Origin: Rugosimonospora sp040255525
GTDB lineage: Bacteria; Actinomycetota; Actinomycetes; Mycobacteriales; Micromonosporaceae
Length of the DNA: 64,000 bases
Reading direction: 5' to 3'
NCBI GenBank assembly: GCA_040255525.1
Contig: JBDZVD010000004.1
Coordinates: 62,001 to 126,000 of the forward strand
In this document: piece by piece, positions 24,013-33,179 of the stretch
Layout of the letters: every line of letters starts with the position of its first letter
Numbering within the stretch: the first letter of the stretch is position 1
Position numbers and translations under genes: made by a program
The notes under the pieces: generated by a model
Told to the model about the DNA's origin: nothing
Seen by the model: the letters and a program-made list of their open reading frames with translations, nothing else
Database searches by the model: none

Positions 24013-25779
24013 TTAGCCTAATAAGTTGACGGATGACCGATCGGTCACTTGATGATGCACGTACGGATGAGTGGCCGCGCGTTCAACTTTTGCTAGGAGG
24101 CCCCCGAAACGTCCGGCGCCGGCGGCCGGGAGGGCCCAGCCCTCCGACACCTCGACCAGCCGGGCGTCCGGCTTCTCCAGCCAGGCGAGCACCCGCTCGG
24201 ACTCCTCGGCACTGGCGCACGGAGTGGGACCCGGCCCGGGGCGGACCGTCTCGGCCGTGGCCAGCAGGGCGTCGATGGTGGGTTGCGGATGTGCGCGGGG
24301 GGCGGAGGTGCCGGCGGCGACCAGCCGGCCGCGGCGGACCACGGCCAGCTCCCAACCGCCTACGGCGGCCGGGCGGGCTGCGACCAGCTCGGCGATCACG
24401 GTAAGTGAGTGTAGTCGCTGCATGCGTATCGTGGCCCGAAGAAGCGCGCCGAGCCGTCCACGCAATACCCCGGCCTCCTCGTAGCGCTGCCCGGCGGCGA
24501 ACCCGTCGATGCGGGCCAGCAGGGCCTCGACGAGCGGGCCCGGGTCCCCGGCGGTGGCGGTGCGGAACGGCTGTGCCGCGACCGCGTCGTACTTCTCCAC
24601 CGAGATCCGGTGCTCGCACGGGGCGGGGCAGCGACCCAGCTCACCCAGCACGCAGGCCGGCCTCGGCGTGCGTACGGACAGCTTGTGCGTGCACTGGCGC
24701 AGCGGCAGGGCGTCGTAGACGGCAGCGGCGGCCAGCTCCGCCGCCTTCGCCGACGAGAACGGGCCGAGGTAGCTGGCGCCATCGCCGGCGAGCTGCCTGA
24801 CCACGGACAGGCGCGGGTACGCCTCGGCGGTCAGCTTGAGCCAGTGCACCCGTTCCGGAAACTTCGACCGCCGGTTGTACGGCGGCTTGTGCGCACCGAT
24901 CAGCCGCAGCTCACGGACCTCGGCCTCCAGCGAGTGCGCGCACTCGATGGCCTCCACCCGGGTCGCCGCGGCCAGCATCTCGGTGATCCTCGCCCGCTTC
25001 TCGGCGGCGGTGAAGTACGACTTCACCCGGGTGGCGATCGTGCGGCTGGTGCCCACGTAGAGCGGCCGGTCGTCGAGTGCCCGGAACACGTACACCCCCG
25101 GGGTGTCCGGCAGCCCCTCGCCCAGGTGGCGCTTGCTGCGCTGGACCGGGCTGACCGCGCGGGCGAACTCGATCGCCTCGCCGAGCGTGAACACCCGGTG
25201 CCCGCCGAGCCGGGCGAACAGGCCGTGCAGCACGTCGACGGTGGCCCGGGCGTCGTCCAGCGCGCGGTGGCTGGGCACCCGGGTGCGGAAGAACGCGGCC
25301 AGCGTGGACAGCTTGCGGTTGGGCACCTCGTCGCGGGTCAGCGCCCGGCGGGCGAGCGCGGCGGTGTCCAGCACCTTCGGGCGCGGCCAGGGGTACCCGA
25401 ACCGGGCGCAGGCCGCCTTCAGGAAGCCGACGTCGTAGGGCGCGTTGTGGGCCACCCAGACCGCGCCGCGCGCGAACTCCAGGAACGCCGGCAGGACCTC
25501 GGCGAGCCGGGGCGCCGGGGCGAGCATCGCGCTGGTGATCCCGGTCAGCACGGTGACGTAGGGCGGGATGGGCTGGTCGGGGTTGACCAGCGTGCCGAAT
25601 TCGCCCAGCTCCTCGCCGCCGAGAATCTTCACCGCGCCGATCTCCGTGATGCCGCAGTCATCCGGCCGGCCGCCGGTCGTTTCGAGATCAACGACGACGA
25701 ACGTGGTGTCCCGCAGGGGCCGCGCCTCCGGATCGTCGAGGAGCTGGTCGATGGTCTGTTGGACGAAGATCGACGGCAC
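24013..25779 (-). CDS. DEDD 3'-5' exonuclease fused to UvrC-like GIY-YIG module
   Basis: 588 residues. Residues ~20-200 are a DnaQ-type exonuclease: VVVDLETTGG, AHNAPYDVGFL and HRALDDARATVD supply the acidic residues and histidine. Residues ~210-300 are a GIY-YIG domain (PGVYVFRALDDRPLYVGTSR, RVKSYF), followed by a UvrC-like cysteine-containing region (CPAPCEHRISVEKY). This is the actinobacterial Rv2191 architecture, presumed DNA repair. GTG 25779 begins VPSIFVQQTIDQLLDDPEAR; the very long open frame upstream to 27498 is the shadow of the opposite gene. It is divergent from the NYN protein gene (72 bp between starts). Confidence 0.9.
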   Translation of the reverse strand: MPSIFVQQTIDQLLDDPEARPLRDTTFVVVDLETTGGRPDDCGITEIGAVKILGGEELGEFGTLVNPDQPIPPYVTVLTGITSAMLAPAPRLAEVLPAFLEFARGAVWVAHNAPYDVGFLKAACARFGYPWPRPKVLDTAALARRALTRDEVPNRKLSTLAAFFRTRVPSHRALDDARATVDVLHGLFARLGGHRVFTLGEAIEFARAVSPVQRSKRHLGEGLPDTPGVYVFRALDDRPLYVGTSRTIATRVKSYFTAAEKRARITEMLAAATRVEAIECAHSLEAEVRELRLIGAHKPPYNRRSKFPERVHWLKLTAEAYPRLSVVRQLAGDGASYLGPFSSAKAAELAAAAVYDALPLRQCTHKLSVRTPRPACVLGELGRCPAPCEHRISVEKYDAVAAQPFRTATAGDPGPLVEALLARIDGFAAGQRYEEAGVLRGRLGALLRATIRMQRLHSLTVIAELVAARPAAVGGWELAVVRRGRLVAAGTSAPRAHPQPTIDALLATAETVRPGPGPTPCASAEESERVLAWLEKPDARLVEVSEGWALPAAGAGRFGGLLAKVERAATHPYVHHQVTDRSSVNLLG

Positions 25780-25830
25780 GCCCGGACCGTACGGGCCGGG
25801 TACGACAGTTCCGACGGGCGCCGAACGGGC

Positions 25831-25837
25831 TAACGAT
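25831..25837 (+). promoter_or_regulatory. Possible -10 box of a leaderless transcript (NYN gene)
   Basis: TAACGAT lies 14 bases before ATG 25852, and the A/T-rich ACAATTAACAG directly precedes the start. No SD-like purine run exists in the 72-bp gap. An RNA start at or near the ATG would explain this. No convincing -35 is seen. Confidence 0.3.
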
Positions 25838-25851
25838 GCGACAATTAACAG

Positions 25852-27552
25852 ATGTCCGCGCAGGTGCCCGACGGCGAGTGCCAGCCAACGGGCCAGCCTG
25901 CGCCCGGTACGCCCCGGTCCGGACCCGGTCAGCCCTCGGCAGTGCCCGCAATGCCCGATTCCGTGTCTCCCCAGGTCAGCGACGGCTCTGCGGCGTCCGA
26001 GTCGCCGGTCGAACCGGCTTGGGCGGCCGATCCCGGCACCGCGCAGAGCGACCCGGCGAGCGGTCAGGTCCAGGCCGGTGACCGGGCCGGTGGCCAGATC
26101 GGTGGCCCGGTCCGGGCCAGCGGCGGGTCCGGGGCGTCCGAGTCCGGGCCGGCTGAGACTGTGCCGGCTGAGACTGTGCCGGCTGAGACCGGGCTCAACT
26201 CCGAGTCGACCGGGCTCGAGTTCGAGGCGATTGCGCCCGACTCCGAGGCGACCGAGCCGCCGCTGCCCGAGCCGGTGCGCCAGCGGGTGATCTCGGCGGC
26301 GTCGGCCGCGCTGACCGGGATGCCGACCGAGGAGGTACCGCTGTCCCTGCGCCGGGTCGCCCGGTTCGCCCCGAATCGCCGGGCGCGGCTCGGCGGCGCC
26401 GCCATCGCCGCCCAGCTGGCCGGCGACCCGGTGTTCCGCCAGCGGGTCGCGGCCCGGGTCCGGGACGGCGCCGGTGAGCTGGGCGAGGTCATCGGCGAGG
26501 GGATCCATCCGGCGGCGGCGGACCCCGTGGAGGTCGCCGCGCTGGCGTACCTGGTGCGGCCCACCGGCTGGCTGGCGCTGGTGGAGGCGGCCGGGGAAGC
26601 GGTACGTGCCGAGGCGGACAGCGCCGCGATCACCGGGCTCGTCCGGGACGCCGAGCAGCGCGCCGCCCGCGCGGAGCACGATCGCGCGGTGGCCCGGGTG
26701 GAGGCCGACAAGCTCCGCGACGAACTCGCCCGGCTGCGGGAGGAGGCCGCCGCGCTGCGCGAGGAGAACCGCGCTCTGCACCGCGCGCAGCGCGAACTCC
26801 AGGCCCGTGAGAAGCGGGCCAACGAACTGCTGGCTACGGAGAAGGGCCGGATCGGCCGGCAGAACGCCGATCACGAGGCAGAGGTGCGCCGGCTGCGCGC
26901 CCGGCTGGCCGAGGCGGAGGCGATCGCCGGCGCGAACCGGCAGAGCGCGAAGGAGGCCCGGCAGGTCGACGACGCGCGGCTGTGGCTGCTGCTGGAGACG
27001 ATCGGGCAGGCCGCTGCCGGGCTCCGGCGGGAGCTGGCGCTGGACCCGTCGTCCGTGCTGCCCGCCGATGTCGTCGCCGGCGAGGCGGCGGTACGGCCGG
27101 GCTCCGCGGACACCGGCCGGGCCCGTGGGCTGGAGGCCGACGACCCCGTCCGGCTGGACCAGTTGCTCGCGCTGCCCAAGGTGCACCTGGTCGTCGACGG
27201 GTACAACGTGACCAAGAGCGGGTTCCCGGACATTTCCCTGGAACAGCAGCGCAACCGGCTGGTCAGCGGGTTGGGCGGCATCGCCGCGCAGACCGGTGCC
27301 GAGGTGACCGTGGTCTTCGACGGCGCCGAGCGGATGGTCGGTCTGCCGCCGGCGCCGCGCGGGGTACGCGTGCTGTTCTCCCGCAAGGGGGAGACCGCCG
27401 ACGAGCTGATCCGCAGGCTGGTACGGGCCGAGCCGGCGGGCCGCCCGGTGGTGGTGATCTCCACGGACAGGGAGGTCGCCGACGGGGTGCGGCGCCACGG
27501 CGCGTACCCGCTCGGCTCGTCGACCCTGCTGCGCCGATTGGCCCGCGGCTGA
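25852..27552 (+). CDS. NYN-domain (YacP-like) putative RNase with coiled coil
   Basis: 566 residues. The first ~130 residues are disordered (S, P, G, E), including a 15-bp repeat encoding AETVP. A helical domain (~140-260) is followed by a coiled coil (~265-400: ELARLREEAAALREENRALH). The C-terminal ~170 residues form the NYN/PIN-like nuclease fold with VHLVVDGYNVTKSGFP, TVVFDGAER and VVVISTDREVADGVRRHG, whose aspartates would bind metal. YacP/Rae1 relatives cleave mRNA; the role here is inference. No SD precedes ATG 25852, so leaderless translation is likely. Confidence 0.85.
   Translation: MSAQVPDGECQPTGQPAPGTPRSGPGQPSAVPAMPDSVSPQVSDGSAASESPVEPAWAADPGTAQSDPASGQVQAGDRAGGQIGGPVRASGGSGASESGPAETVPAETVPAETGLNSESTGLEFEAIAPDSEATEPPLPEPVRQRVISAASAALTGMPTEEVPLSLRRVARFAPNRRARLGGAAIAAQLAGDPVFRQRVAARVRDGAGELGEVIGEGIHPAAADPVEVAALAYLVRPTGWLALVEAAGEAVRAEADSAAITGLVRDAEQRAARAEHDRAVARVEADKLRDELARLREEAAALREENRALHRAQRELQAREKRANELLATEKGRIGRQNADHEAEVRRLRARLAEAEAIAGANRQSAKEARQVDDARLWLLLETIGQAAAGLRRELALDPSSVLPADVVAGEAAVRPGSADTGRARGLEADDPVRLDQLLALPKVHLVVDGYNVTKSGFPDISLEQQRNRLVSGLGGIAAQTGAEVTVVFDGAERMVGLPPAPRGVRVLFSRKGETADELIRRLVRAEPAGRPVVVISTDREVADGVRRHGAYPLGSSTLLRRLARG
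26148..26190 (+). repeat. 15-bp repeat encoding AETVP in the NYN protein
   Basis: Units GCCGGCTGAGACTGT at 26148 and 26163 plus a partial third. In frame within the disordered N-terminus; a minor repeat expansion. Confidence 0.75.
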
Positions 27553-27598
27553 GTCCGGGGTACCCGTTTTTGTCGTACCCCCCGCTTACATTGCGTAC

Positions 27599-27802
27599 AT
27601 GCTCATCGACTGTGACAACTGTGAGGTGCGCGGGTCGGCCTGCGCCGGCTGCGTCGTGAGTGTCCTGCTCGGCGCGCCGCCCGCCGGGGTCGAACTGGAC
27701 GAATCGGAGCAGGCGGCGCTCGCCGTGCTGGCCGACGCCGGCATGGTGCCCCGGCTACGCCTGGTGACGCGGCAGCACCCGGACCGGTCCCGGGCGGCAT
27801 AG
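27599..27802 (+). CDS. Small cysteine-rich conserved protein
   Basis: 67 residues: MLIDCDNCEVRGSACAGCVV holds four cysteines in the pattern CX2C-X6-CX2C, which could bind zinc or an Fe-S cluster. A short helix rich in alanine and leucine follows. Proteins of this kind are found in actinobacteria and are uncharacterised as far as I know. There is no SD; TACATT sits eight bases upstream of ATG 27599, so the message may be leaderless. It follows the NYN gene by 46 bp. Confidence 0.75.
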   Translation: MLIDCDNCEVRGSACAGCVVSVLLGAPPAGVELDESEQAALAVLADAGMVPRLRLVTRQHPDRSRAA

Positions 27803-28111
27803 CCCGGCGGCGCCGCCCGTCCGTGGCGGGCGTAGGCGAGCGGCTGACCCGGCCGGCGGCGCCGCCGCCCGTCCGTCGCGGCATGACCGGGCGGCAGAGG
27901 GCGGCTGGCAGAGGGCGGCTGGCAAAGGGCGGCTGGCAGAGGGCGGCCCGCAGTGGGCGGCCCGCAGTGGGCGGCCCGCAGTGGGCGGCCGGCGGCGCCG
28001 AGCCCGGATCAGGCGCCCGGATCAGGCGTGGTGTGCGCGGCGGCCCACGGGGCCGGGGGCAGCGGCACACCGACCCTACGATGGTCGGGTGCGATCACGG
28101 AGCGAGTGGAC
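27803..28111 (+). other. Intergenic stretch with a 14-bp minisatellite
   Basis: 309 bp between the cysteine-rich protein and the M48 protease. The first part is plain GC-rich sequence; the middle is the tandem array at 27889-27993; the last ~100 bp must hold the protease promoter and SD. No gene is supported, although the array extends in an open frame that could be read into the protease. Confidence 0.6.
27889..27993. repeat. 14-bp tandem array in two variants
   Basis: Three units GGGCGGCTGGCAGA (27899-27940, one base change in the second) run directly into three identical units GGGCGGCCCGCAGT (27941-27982), with partial units at both ends. The period is not a multiple of three, so it is not built for coding. 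The switch from one variant to the other suggests two successive expansions. Confidence 0.9.
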
Positions 28112-29413
28112 ATGAGCCCCCGGACGGCTGCGATCGTGGTCCTGGCCGTGCTGCTCGTCGGCGCCGGAGCGGCGGCGCTGTCGCTGGTGCCCTGGCGCAG
28201 CGCGCCGGCACCGCGCGCCGACCAGCTGGACGCGCTGCGTGAGCTGCCGCCCGACGACGTGGCCAGGGGCCGCGCGTTCCACGCCGACCTGCGCCCGGCC
28301 ACCTACGCCTCGATGGGCGTCGGGTTGGTCGTGGCCGTGGTGCTGGGACTCACTCCGGTGGGTGCCCGGATCGTCGCGCTGTTCGGGGGCAACTGGGCGG
28401 TTCGTGCCGCGATCGGCGGTCTCGCCGTCGTGCTGATCTCCTCGCTGGTCAGGCTGCCGTTCTCGGCGTGGCGCCGGGTCGTGCTGGTCCGGCACGGGCT
28501 GTCCACCCAGAGCTGGCGTGGCTGGGCGGTGGACCTGCTCAAGGGGTACGGGGTCAGCGCGGTGCTCGGCGGCCTGGCGCTGCTGGCGTTCTACGCGGTG
28601 GCCCGGTACGCGCCCGACTGGTGGTGGGCGTGGAGCGCGGTCGGTGCGGCGGGGCTCACCGTACTGCTGTCGTTCGTGTTCCCGGTCCTGTTCGAGCCGA
28701 TCTTCAACAAGTTCACCCCGATGGCCGGCAGCCAGCTGCGTACCGATCTGATGGCGCTGGCGGCCGACGACCGGGTACCGGTGCGGGATGTCCTGGTCGC
28801 CGACGCCTCCCGGCGTACCCGAGCGGTCAACGCCTACGTGTCCGGGTTCGGCGCGACCCGCCGGATCGTGGTCTTCGACACGCTGCTCGACCGGGCCGAC
28901 CCCGCCGAGGTGCGCAGCGTCGTCGCGCACGAACTCGGCCACGCCAAGTGCCGTGACGTGGTGACCGGTACGGTCCTGGGCGCCCTGGGCACCGCGACCG
29001 CGGTCGTCGTGGTGTACCTGCTGGACTCCTGGCACGGGCTGCTGCGCCTGGCGGGCGTGGCCACGGTCGGGGAGCCCCGCTCGGTCGCCCTGCTGCTGGC
29101 GGTCGCCGCCCTCGCCGGGCTGGCTACCGGGCCGGCGCAGAGCCTCGTCTCCCGCAGGGTCGAGGCGCGCGCCGACACGCACGCGCTCGTGCTGACCCGC
29201 GATCCGGCGACCTTCATCGCCACGCATGCCCGCCTGTTCGCGACGAACCTGGCCGACCCGGACCCGAACCGGATCGAACATTTGCTGTTCGCCAGCCACC
29301 CGTCCACGGTGCAGCGCATCGCCGCCGCCCGGGCGTGGGCGCGGGGCGCCGCGGGCGACCCCGGTCCGCACCACGGCCGGACCACGACCGCGCCCCGGAA
29401 AGAGGCCCGATGA
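28112..29413 (+). CDS. M48 family membrane metalloprotease (CAAX prenyl protease 1-like)
   Basis: 433 residues. Membrane segments about 5-25, 70-90, 100-120, 155-175 and 185-205, then the zinc motif VVAHELGHAKCRD (HEXXH) and further segments; the downstream glutamate ligand is probably in SRRVEARADTHAL. The N-terminal part matches the M48_N extension found in Ste24-like proteases. It faces the membrane and presumably degrades or trims membrane proteins. ATG 28112 has GGAG upstream, though spacing is long; an in-frame GTG lies at 28106. Its stop overlaps the pimB start (ATGA). Confidence 0.9.
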   Translation: MSPRTAAIVVLAVLLVGAGAAALSLVPWRSAPAPRADQLDALRELPPDDVARGRAFHADLRPATYASMGVGLVVAVVLGLTPVGARIVALFGGNWAVRAAIGGLAVVLISSLVRLPFSAWRRVVLVRHGLSTQSWRGWAVDLLKGYGVSAVLGGLALLAFYAVARYAPDWWWAWSAVGAAGLTVLLSFVFPVLFEPIFNKFTPMAGSQLRTDLMALAADDRVPVRDVLVADASRRTRAVNAYVSGFGATRRIVVFDTLLDRADPAEVRSVVAHELGHAKCRDVVTGTVLGALGTATAVVVVYLLDSWHGLLRLAGVATVGEPRSVALLLAVAALAGLATGPAQSLVSRRVEARADTHALVLTRDPATFIATHARLFATNLADPDPNRIEHLLFASHPSTVQRIAAARAWARGAAGDPGPHHGRTTTAPRKEAR

Positions 29414-30555
29414 GCCGCACGCTGATGGTGACGAACGACTTCCCGCCCAGGTCCGGCGGGATCCAGCGGTTCGTGCACAATCTCGCGGTACGCCAGCCGG
29501 CCGGTTCGCTGGTGGTGTACGCCTCGACCTGGCCGGCGCGCGATCCCGGCCAGGCCGCGAAGTTCGACGCGGCGCAGCCGTTCGAGGTGATCCGGGAGAA
29601 CACCGGGATGCTGCTGCCGACGCCGGGCGTGGCCCGCCGGGCGGCCGAGCTGGCCCGCTCGTACGACTGCGACTCCGTCTGGTTCGGTGCCGCGGCACCG
29701 CTCGGGCTGCTCGCCCACGGCCTGCGCCGGCACACCGGGATCGCCCGGGCGGTGGCGCAGACCCACGGGCACGAGGCCGGTTGGGCCGCTCTGCCCGGGG
29801 CGCGCGGGCTGCTGGGCCGCATCGGCGACGGCGCCGACGTGGTGACGTACCTCGGCAGCTACTTCCACGCCCGGCTGGCCCCGGTACTGGCCGGCCGGAC
29901 CGAGCTGGTGCGGCTGGCACCCGGAGTCGACACCGACGCGTTCCACCCGGACCTGGACGGCTCCGGGGTGCGGACCCGGTACGGGCTGTCCGACCGGCCG
30001 GTGATCGTCTGCGTGTCCCGGCTGGTTCCGCGTAAGGGCCAGGACGTGCTGATCCGCGCGCTGCCCGAGGTGCGCCGGCGGGTACCGGGCGCCGCGCTGC
30101 TCATCGTGAGCGGCGGCCCGTACGGCGACGCGCTGCGCCGGCTGGCCCGCGACACCGGCGTCGCCGACCACGTCGTGTTCACCGGCGAGGTCGCGTGGCC
30201 GGAGGTGCCGCTGCACTTCGCCGCCGGGGACGTGTTCGCGATGCCGTGCCGCACCCGGCACCGGGGGCTGGACGTGGAGGGGCTCGGCATGGTCTACCTG
30301 GAGGCGTCGGCGACCGGGCTGCCGGTACTGGCCGGCGACTCGGGCGGGGCTCCGGACGCGGTACGTGACGGGGAGACCGGCTTCGTCGTCGACGGGCGCG
30401 ACGTGGCCGCGATCGCCGACCGGCTGGCGAGGTTGCTCGAGGATCCGGCGCTGCGCCGGCGGATGGGGGAGGCGGGCCGGGCCTGGGTCGACGCGGAGTG
30501 GCGCTGGGATCTCCTGGCCGAGCGCATGGGGCGGCTGCTGCGCCCGGCGGAGTGA
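29410..30555 (+). CDS. pimB: PimB-type phosphatidylinositol mannosyltransferase
   Basis: 381 residues, GT4/GT-B fold. The N-terminus MSRTLMVTNDFPPRSGGIQR and C-terminal CRTRHRGLDVEGLGMVYLEA, with GDSGGAPDAVRDGETGFVVD, are those of PimB (Rv2188c), which adds the second mannose to phosphatidylinositol mannosides at the inner membrane face. VCVSRLVPRKGQDVLIRALP is the nucleotide-binding region. Position next to FadD15 and the DEDD nuclease agrees with the mycobacterial order. ATG 29410 is coupled to the M48 protease stop. Confidence 0.9.
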   Translation: MSRTLMVTNDFPPRSGGIQRFVHNLAVRQPAGSLVVYASTWPARDPGQAAKFDAAQPFEVIRENTGMLLPTPGVARRAAELARSYDCDSVWFGAAAPLGLLAHGLRRHTGIARAVAQTHGHEAGWAALPGARGLLGRIGDGADVVTYLGSYFHARLAPVLAGRTELVRLAPGVDTDAFHPDLDGSGVRTRYGLSDRPVIVCVSRLVPRKGQDVLIRALPEVRRRVPGAALLIVSGGPYGDALRRLARDTGVADHVVFTGEVAWPEVPLHFAAGDVFAMPCRTRHRGLDVEGLGMVYLEASATGLPVLAGDSGGAPDAVRDGETGFVVDGRDVAAIADRLARLLEDPALRRRMGEAGRAWVDAEWRWDLLAERMGRLLRPAE

Positions 30556-30592
30556 CCACCGCTTCCCTGGGACGCCGGGACCGGCCCGGGGG

Positions 30593-30645
30593 AGCAGGGA
30601 AAACGAGGCGGAGGGAAGATGTCGCCCGCCTCGCTTGCCCTGCTT
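30593..30645. terminator. Bidirectional terminator between pimB and the response regulator
   Basis: Inner stem CGAGGCGG / CCGCCTCG (30605-30612, 30627-30634) extended by an outer stem AGCAGGG / CCCTGCT (30593-30599, 30639-30645) across small internal loops. It separates two convergent genes. Confidence 0.75.
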
Positions 30646-30665
30646 CGCTTGCCGTGCTTCCGGGA

Positions 30666-31334
30666 TCAGAACTTGGGCGCGTCGGGCGCTTCGAGCAGGC
30701 CCAGGCGCAGCGCGGTCATCAACGCCTGTGCGCGGTTGGCGGCGCCGAGCTTCTCGTACAGCTTCGAGATGTGCGTCTTGGCCGTCGACTCGCTGACGAA
30801 CAGCTGCTTGGCGATGCCGGCCACGCTCATCCCGTCGGCCAGCAGGCGCAGCACCTGACCCTCGCGCGGAGACAGTTGCGGGCCGCTGGGGGCGAGCCGC
30901 CGCTTCATCGCCTCGGCCAGATCGGCGGCGGTGAACGCGCTCGGGGCACTCGCGGCGTGGCGGGCCGCGGCGACGACCTCGTCGGCCGGGGCCGTCTTGG
31001 GGACGAACGCGCTGGCACCGGCCTCCAGAGCACCGAACAGCTGGTCGTCGCCCGCGTACATGGTCAGCACCACGATCCCCATCGTGTTGCTCGACTTGCG
31101 CAGCGCCCGGGTGGCCTCCAGACCGCTGCCGTCGGGCAGCCGGAGGTCCATGATCACAACGTCGGGCTGGAGCGCGCCGGCCTGGCGGACCGCCTCGGCG
31201 ACGGTGGCGGCCTCTCCGACCACTTCGAACTGCCGATCGCGCTCGAAGGCGTGGCGCAGTCCCTTGCGGATGAGGTCATGGTCATCGACGAGCAGAACCT
31301 TCGTACGCGCCGTCGGCGTCGCGTTGGTGGACAT
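30666..31334 (-). CDS. NarL/LuxR-type response regulator
   Basis: 222 residues. Receiver domain (residues 12-130) with acidic pair Asp17-Asp18, phospho-acceptor Asp63 in VVIMDLRLPDGSG, and lysine in SAFVPKTAPADEV. LuxR-type helix-turn-helix (about 150-210): LSPREGQVLRLLADGMSVAG and SESTAKTHISKLYEKLG. The partner kinase is directly upstream (120 bp). It may bind the inverted repeat at 31373-31386 and regulate its own synthesis (inference). The target regulon cannot be told. Confidence 0.93.
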   Translation of the reverse strand: MSTNATPTARTKVLLVDDHDLIRKGLRHAFERDRQFEVVGEAATVAEAVRQAGALQPDVVIMDLRLPDGSGLEATRALRKSSNTMGIVVLTMYAGDDQLFGALEAGASAFVPKTAPADEVVAAARHAASAPSAFTAADLAEAMKRRLAPSGPQLSPREGQVLRLLADGMSVAGIAKQLFVSESTAKTHISKLYEKLGAANRAQALMTALRLGLLEAPDAPKF

Positions 31335-31372
31335 TCCGGATTATCTTCCCTTCTGGACCATGACAACGTCAC

Positions 31373-31386
31373 CTGTCATGTGACAG
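31373..31386. promoter_or_regulatory. Inverted repeat upstream of the response regulator
   Basis: CTGTCA-TG-TGACAG, 39 bp upstream of the response regulator start, in the 120-bp gap between kinase and regulator. A further TGACA half-site lies at 31361. Candidate operator for autoregulation. Confidence 0.45.
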
Positions 31387-31454
31387 TTATGCCATGACTG
31401 CGCATCGTATCGACAGGTTCAATCGTCGACTCGACGCCGCGTGCAACAGGACGC

Positions 31455-33179
31455 CTAGCTCGACGAGGCACCGCGCCTCAGCGGGGTACCCAGGACCACA
31501 GCCACCGTCGTGCCGTTCGGTGAACGTGGGCTGATCTCCAGCCGGCCCCGGATACGTTCCGCTCTTTCGGCCATGATTGCAAGACCGTACCGGCCCTCCG
31601 GGCGCTGGTCAGCTATGCCGTGACCGTCATCCGACACTTCGATTTGCGCAAATGGCGGGTCCACAACGCAAGTAACCCACAGGTTGCTTGCACCGGCGTG
31701 CTTGCGGGCGTTCGTGATCGCCTCCTGGGCGATCCGGAGCAACTCGGCCTCGACGGCGGCGGGCAGCCGCGCGGTCGACTCGTCCAGCGACAGATTCACC
31801 CGGAATCCGGCCGACGCGCCGACCGCCCGCGCGTACTCGGCGATGGCGGCCGCCAGCCCGCCGTGCCGGTCCACCTCGGTACGCAGCTCGAACAGGGACA
31901 GCCGCAGCTCGGTGATCACCCGGGTCACCTCGGCACGCAGGGTACGCAGCTCGTCCAGGGCGTCCTTGGCGTCCTCGGGCAGTACGGCGAGCGCGTTGTC
32001 GATGCCGTACCCGACCATGACCAGTTCCTGGGCGACCCCGTCGTGGATCTCCCGGGCCAGCCGCTGCCGTTCCTCGTTGGTGGCCAGCGAGCGCACCTCG
32101 TCGAACAGCAGCGCGGCCTCCAACCGGAGAGCGGCCGGCGCGGTGAGCTTGGTGACCCGCTCGATCACCTGTGCCGGGTAGGCGCCCGCGCTGTCCGCCT
32201 CGATCACCAGCAGGCCGACCGTACGGACCCCGGCCACCAGCGGCACGACCAGGGCGGAGACGTCCGGGCCGGAGCGCGAGCGGGCCTGTGAACGGCTGGC
32301 CGCTACCGGCTGCTGGGAGGCCCAGGCGTCGCCGATCGCCGAGTCGGAGTCCAGGTCGGTCTCCCAGTCGATCCGGTCCAGGCCGGACTGGGCCAGGACA
32401 ACCAGGCGGGAACCTCCGCTTGCGGACAGCACGGCGGCCCGGTCGGCGGCCGTCACTGCGCGGACGTCGTCGAGCAGGTGCTCGGCGAGCCCGCCCGGGT
32501 CCAGGGTCGCGCCGGGCAGCCGGCGGGCGACGCTGCGCAGCTGGGTCAGCAGCCGGGTCGCCTCGGCGTACGGCTGGGGTAGCTCCCGCCGGTCCAGCAG
32601 GCTCCGCTGGAGGGTCGCGGTCACCGCGGCGGCCAGGCCGGCCAGTGCCAGCCACAACAGCGTGACCAGCAGATAGTCGTAGTGGGACAGGCGGTGGTCG
32701 GCCGCGCCCAGGCCGGCCAGCACGGCCACGGCCGCCACGAACAGCAGCACGGCTTCGAGGTTGCGCCGGTACAGCGTGGCGGCGACGAACGGCACCAGCA
32801 GGTACGGCAGCGTGGCCGCCGCGGCGGCGTCGCCGCGCAGCGGCGGCGTGCCGTGTGCCGCGTGCGCCACGATCACGTCGGTCGCCAGGCAGGTGATCAG
32901 TACCTCGGCCAGCCGGCTGAGCGGCCCGATCACCCGGTGCCGCGGCACGGCCGTGGCCGGTACGGCGGCGATGCCCAGCAGCACTGCCCAGCTGACGCAC
33001 AGCGCGTCATGGGTCGCCGCGACGCACTGGGCGGCGACCAGGACCAGCAGCGCCACCCGGGCGATCATGGTGACCGGGTGCGGGCGCCGCCAGAAGCGCA
33101 GGTTCGCGCCCGGCTCCGCGTCGATGTCGACCATGACCGGCGACCGCGCCCGCCAGCGCCTGACGAGGTCAGCTGCCAT
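31455..33179 (-). CDS. NarL-partner sensor histidine kinase with GAF domain
   Basis: 574 residues from ATG 33179. About five to six membrane segments occupy residues ~35-185, then a GAF-like sensor (~220-355), the HisKA_3 dimerisation helix with the phospho-histidine in RLAREIHDGVAQELVMVGYG, and an ATPase domain with RIAQEAITNARKHAGA and VSDDGHGIADQ. The start overlaps the fadD15 stop by 11 bases (ATGGCAGCTGA); the frame is open to 33203. It forms a two-component pair with the downstream regulator. Overlap with fadD15 suggests co-transcription with fatty acid activation. Confidence 0.9.
   Translation of the reverse strand: MAADLVRRWRARSPVMVDIDAEPGANLRFWRRPHPVTMIARVALLVLVAAQCVAATHDALCVSWAVLLGIAAVPATAVPRHRVIGPLSRLAEVLITCLATDVIVAHAAHGTPPLRGDAAAAATLPYLLVPFVAATLYRRNLEAVLLFVAAVAVLAGLGAADHRLSHYDYLLVTLLWLALAGLAAAVTATLQRSLLDRRELPQPYAEATRLLTQLRSVARRLPGATLDPGGLAEHLLDDVRAVTAADRAAVLSASGGSRLVVLAQSGLDRIDWETDLDSDSAIGDAWASQQPVAASRSQARSRSGPDVSALVVPLVAGVRTVGLLVIEADSAGAYPAQVIERVTKLTAPAALRLEAALLFDEVRSLATNEERQRLAREIHDGVAQELVMVGYGIDNALAVLPEDAKDALDELRTLRAEVTRVITELRLSLFELRTEVDRHGGLAAAIAEYARAVGASAGFRVNLSLDESTARLPAAVEAELLRIAQEAITNARKHAGASNLWVTCVVDPPFAQIEVSDDGHGIADQRPEGRYGLAIMAERAERIRGRLEISPRSPNGTTVAVVLGTPLRRGASSS

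Noticed and set aside
25852..27498. Long minus-strand open frame continuing the DEDD nuclease
   Set aside because: It is the antisense of the NYN gene, with repetitive low-complexity translation; homology of the nuclease begins at 25779.
27889..27993. CRISPR-like array
   Set aside because: Units are 14 bp, contiguous and without unique spacers; no cas genes are present.
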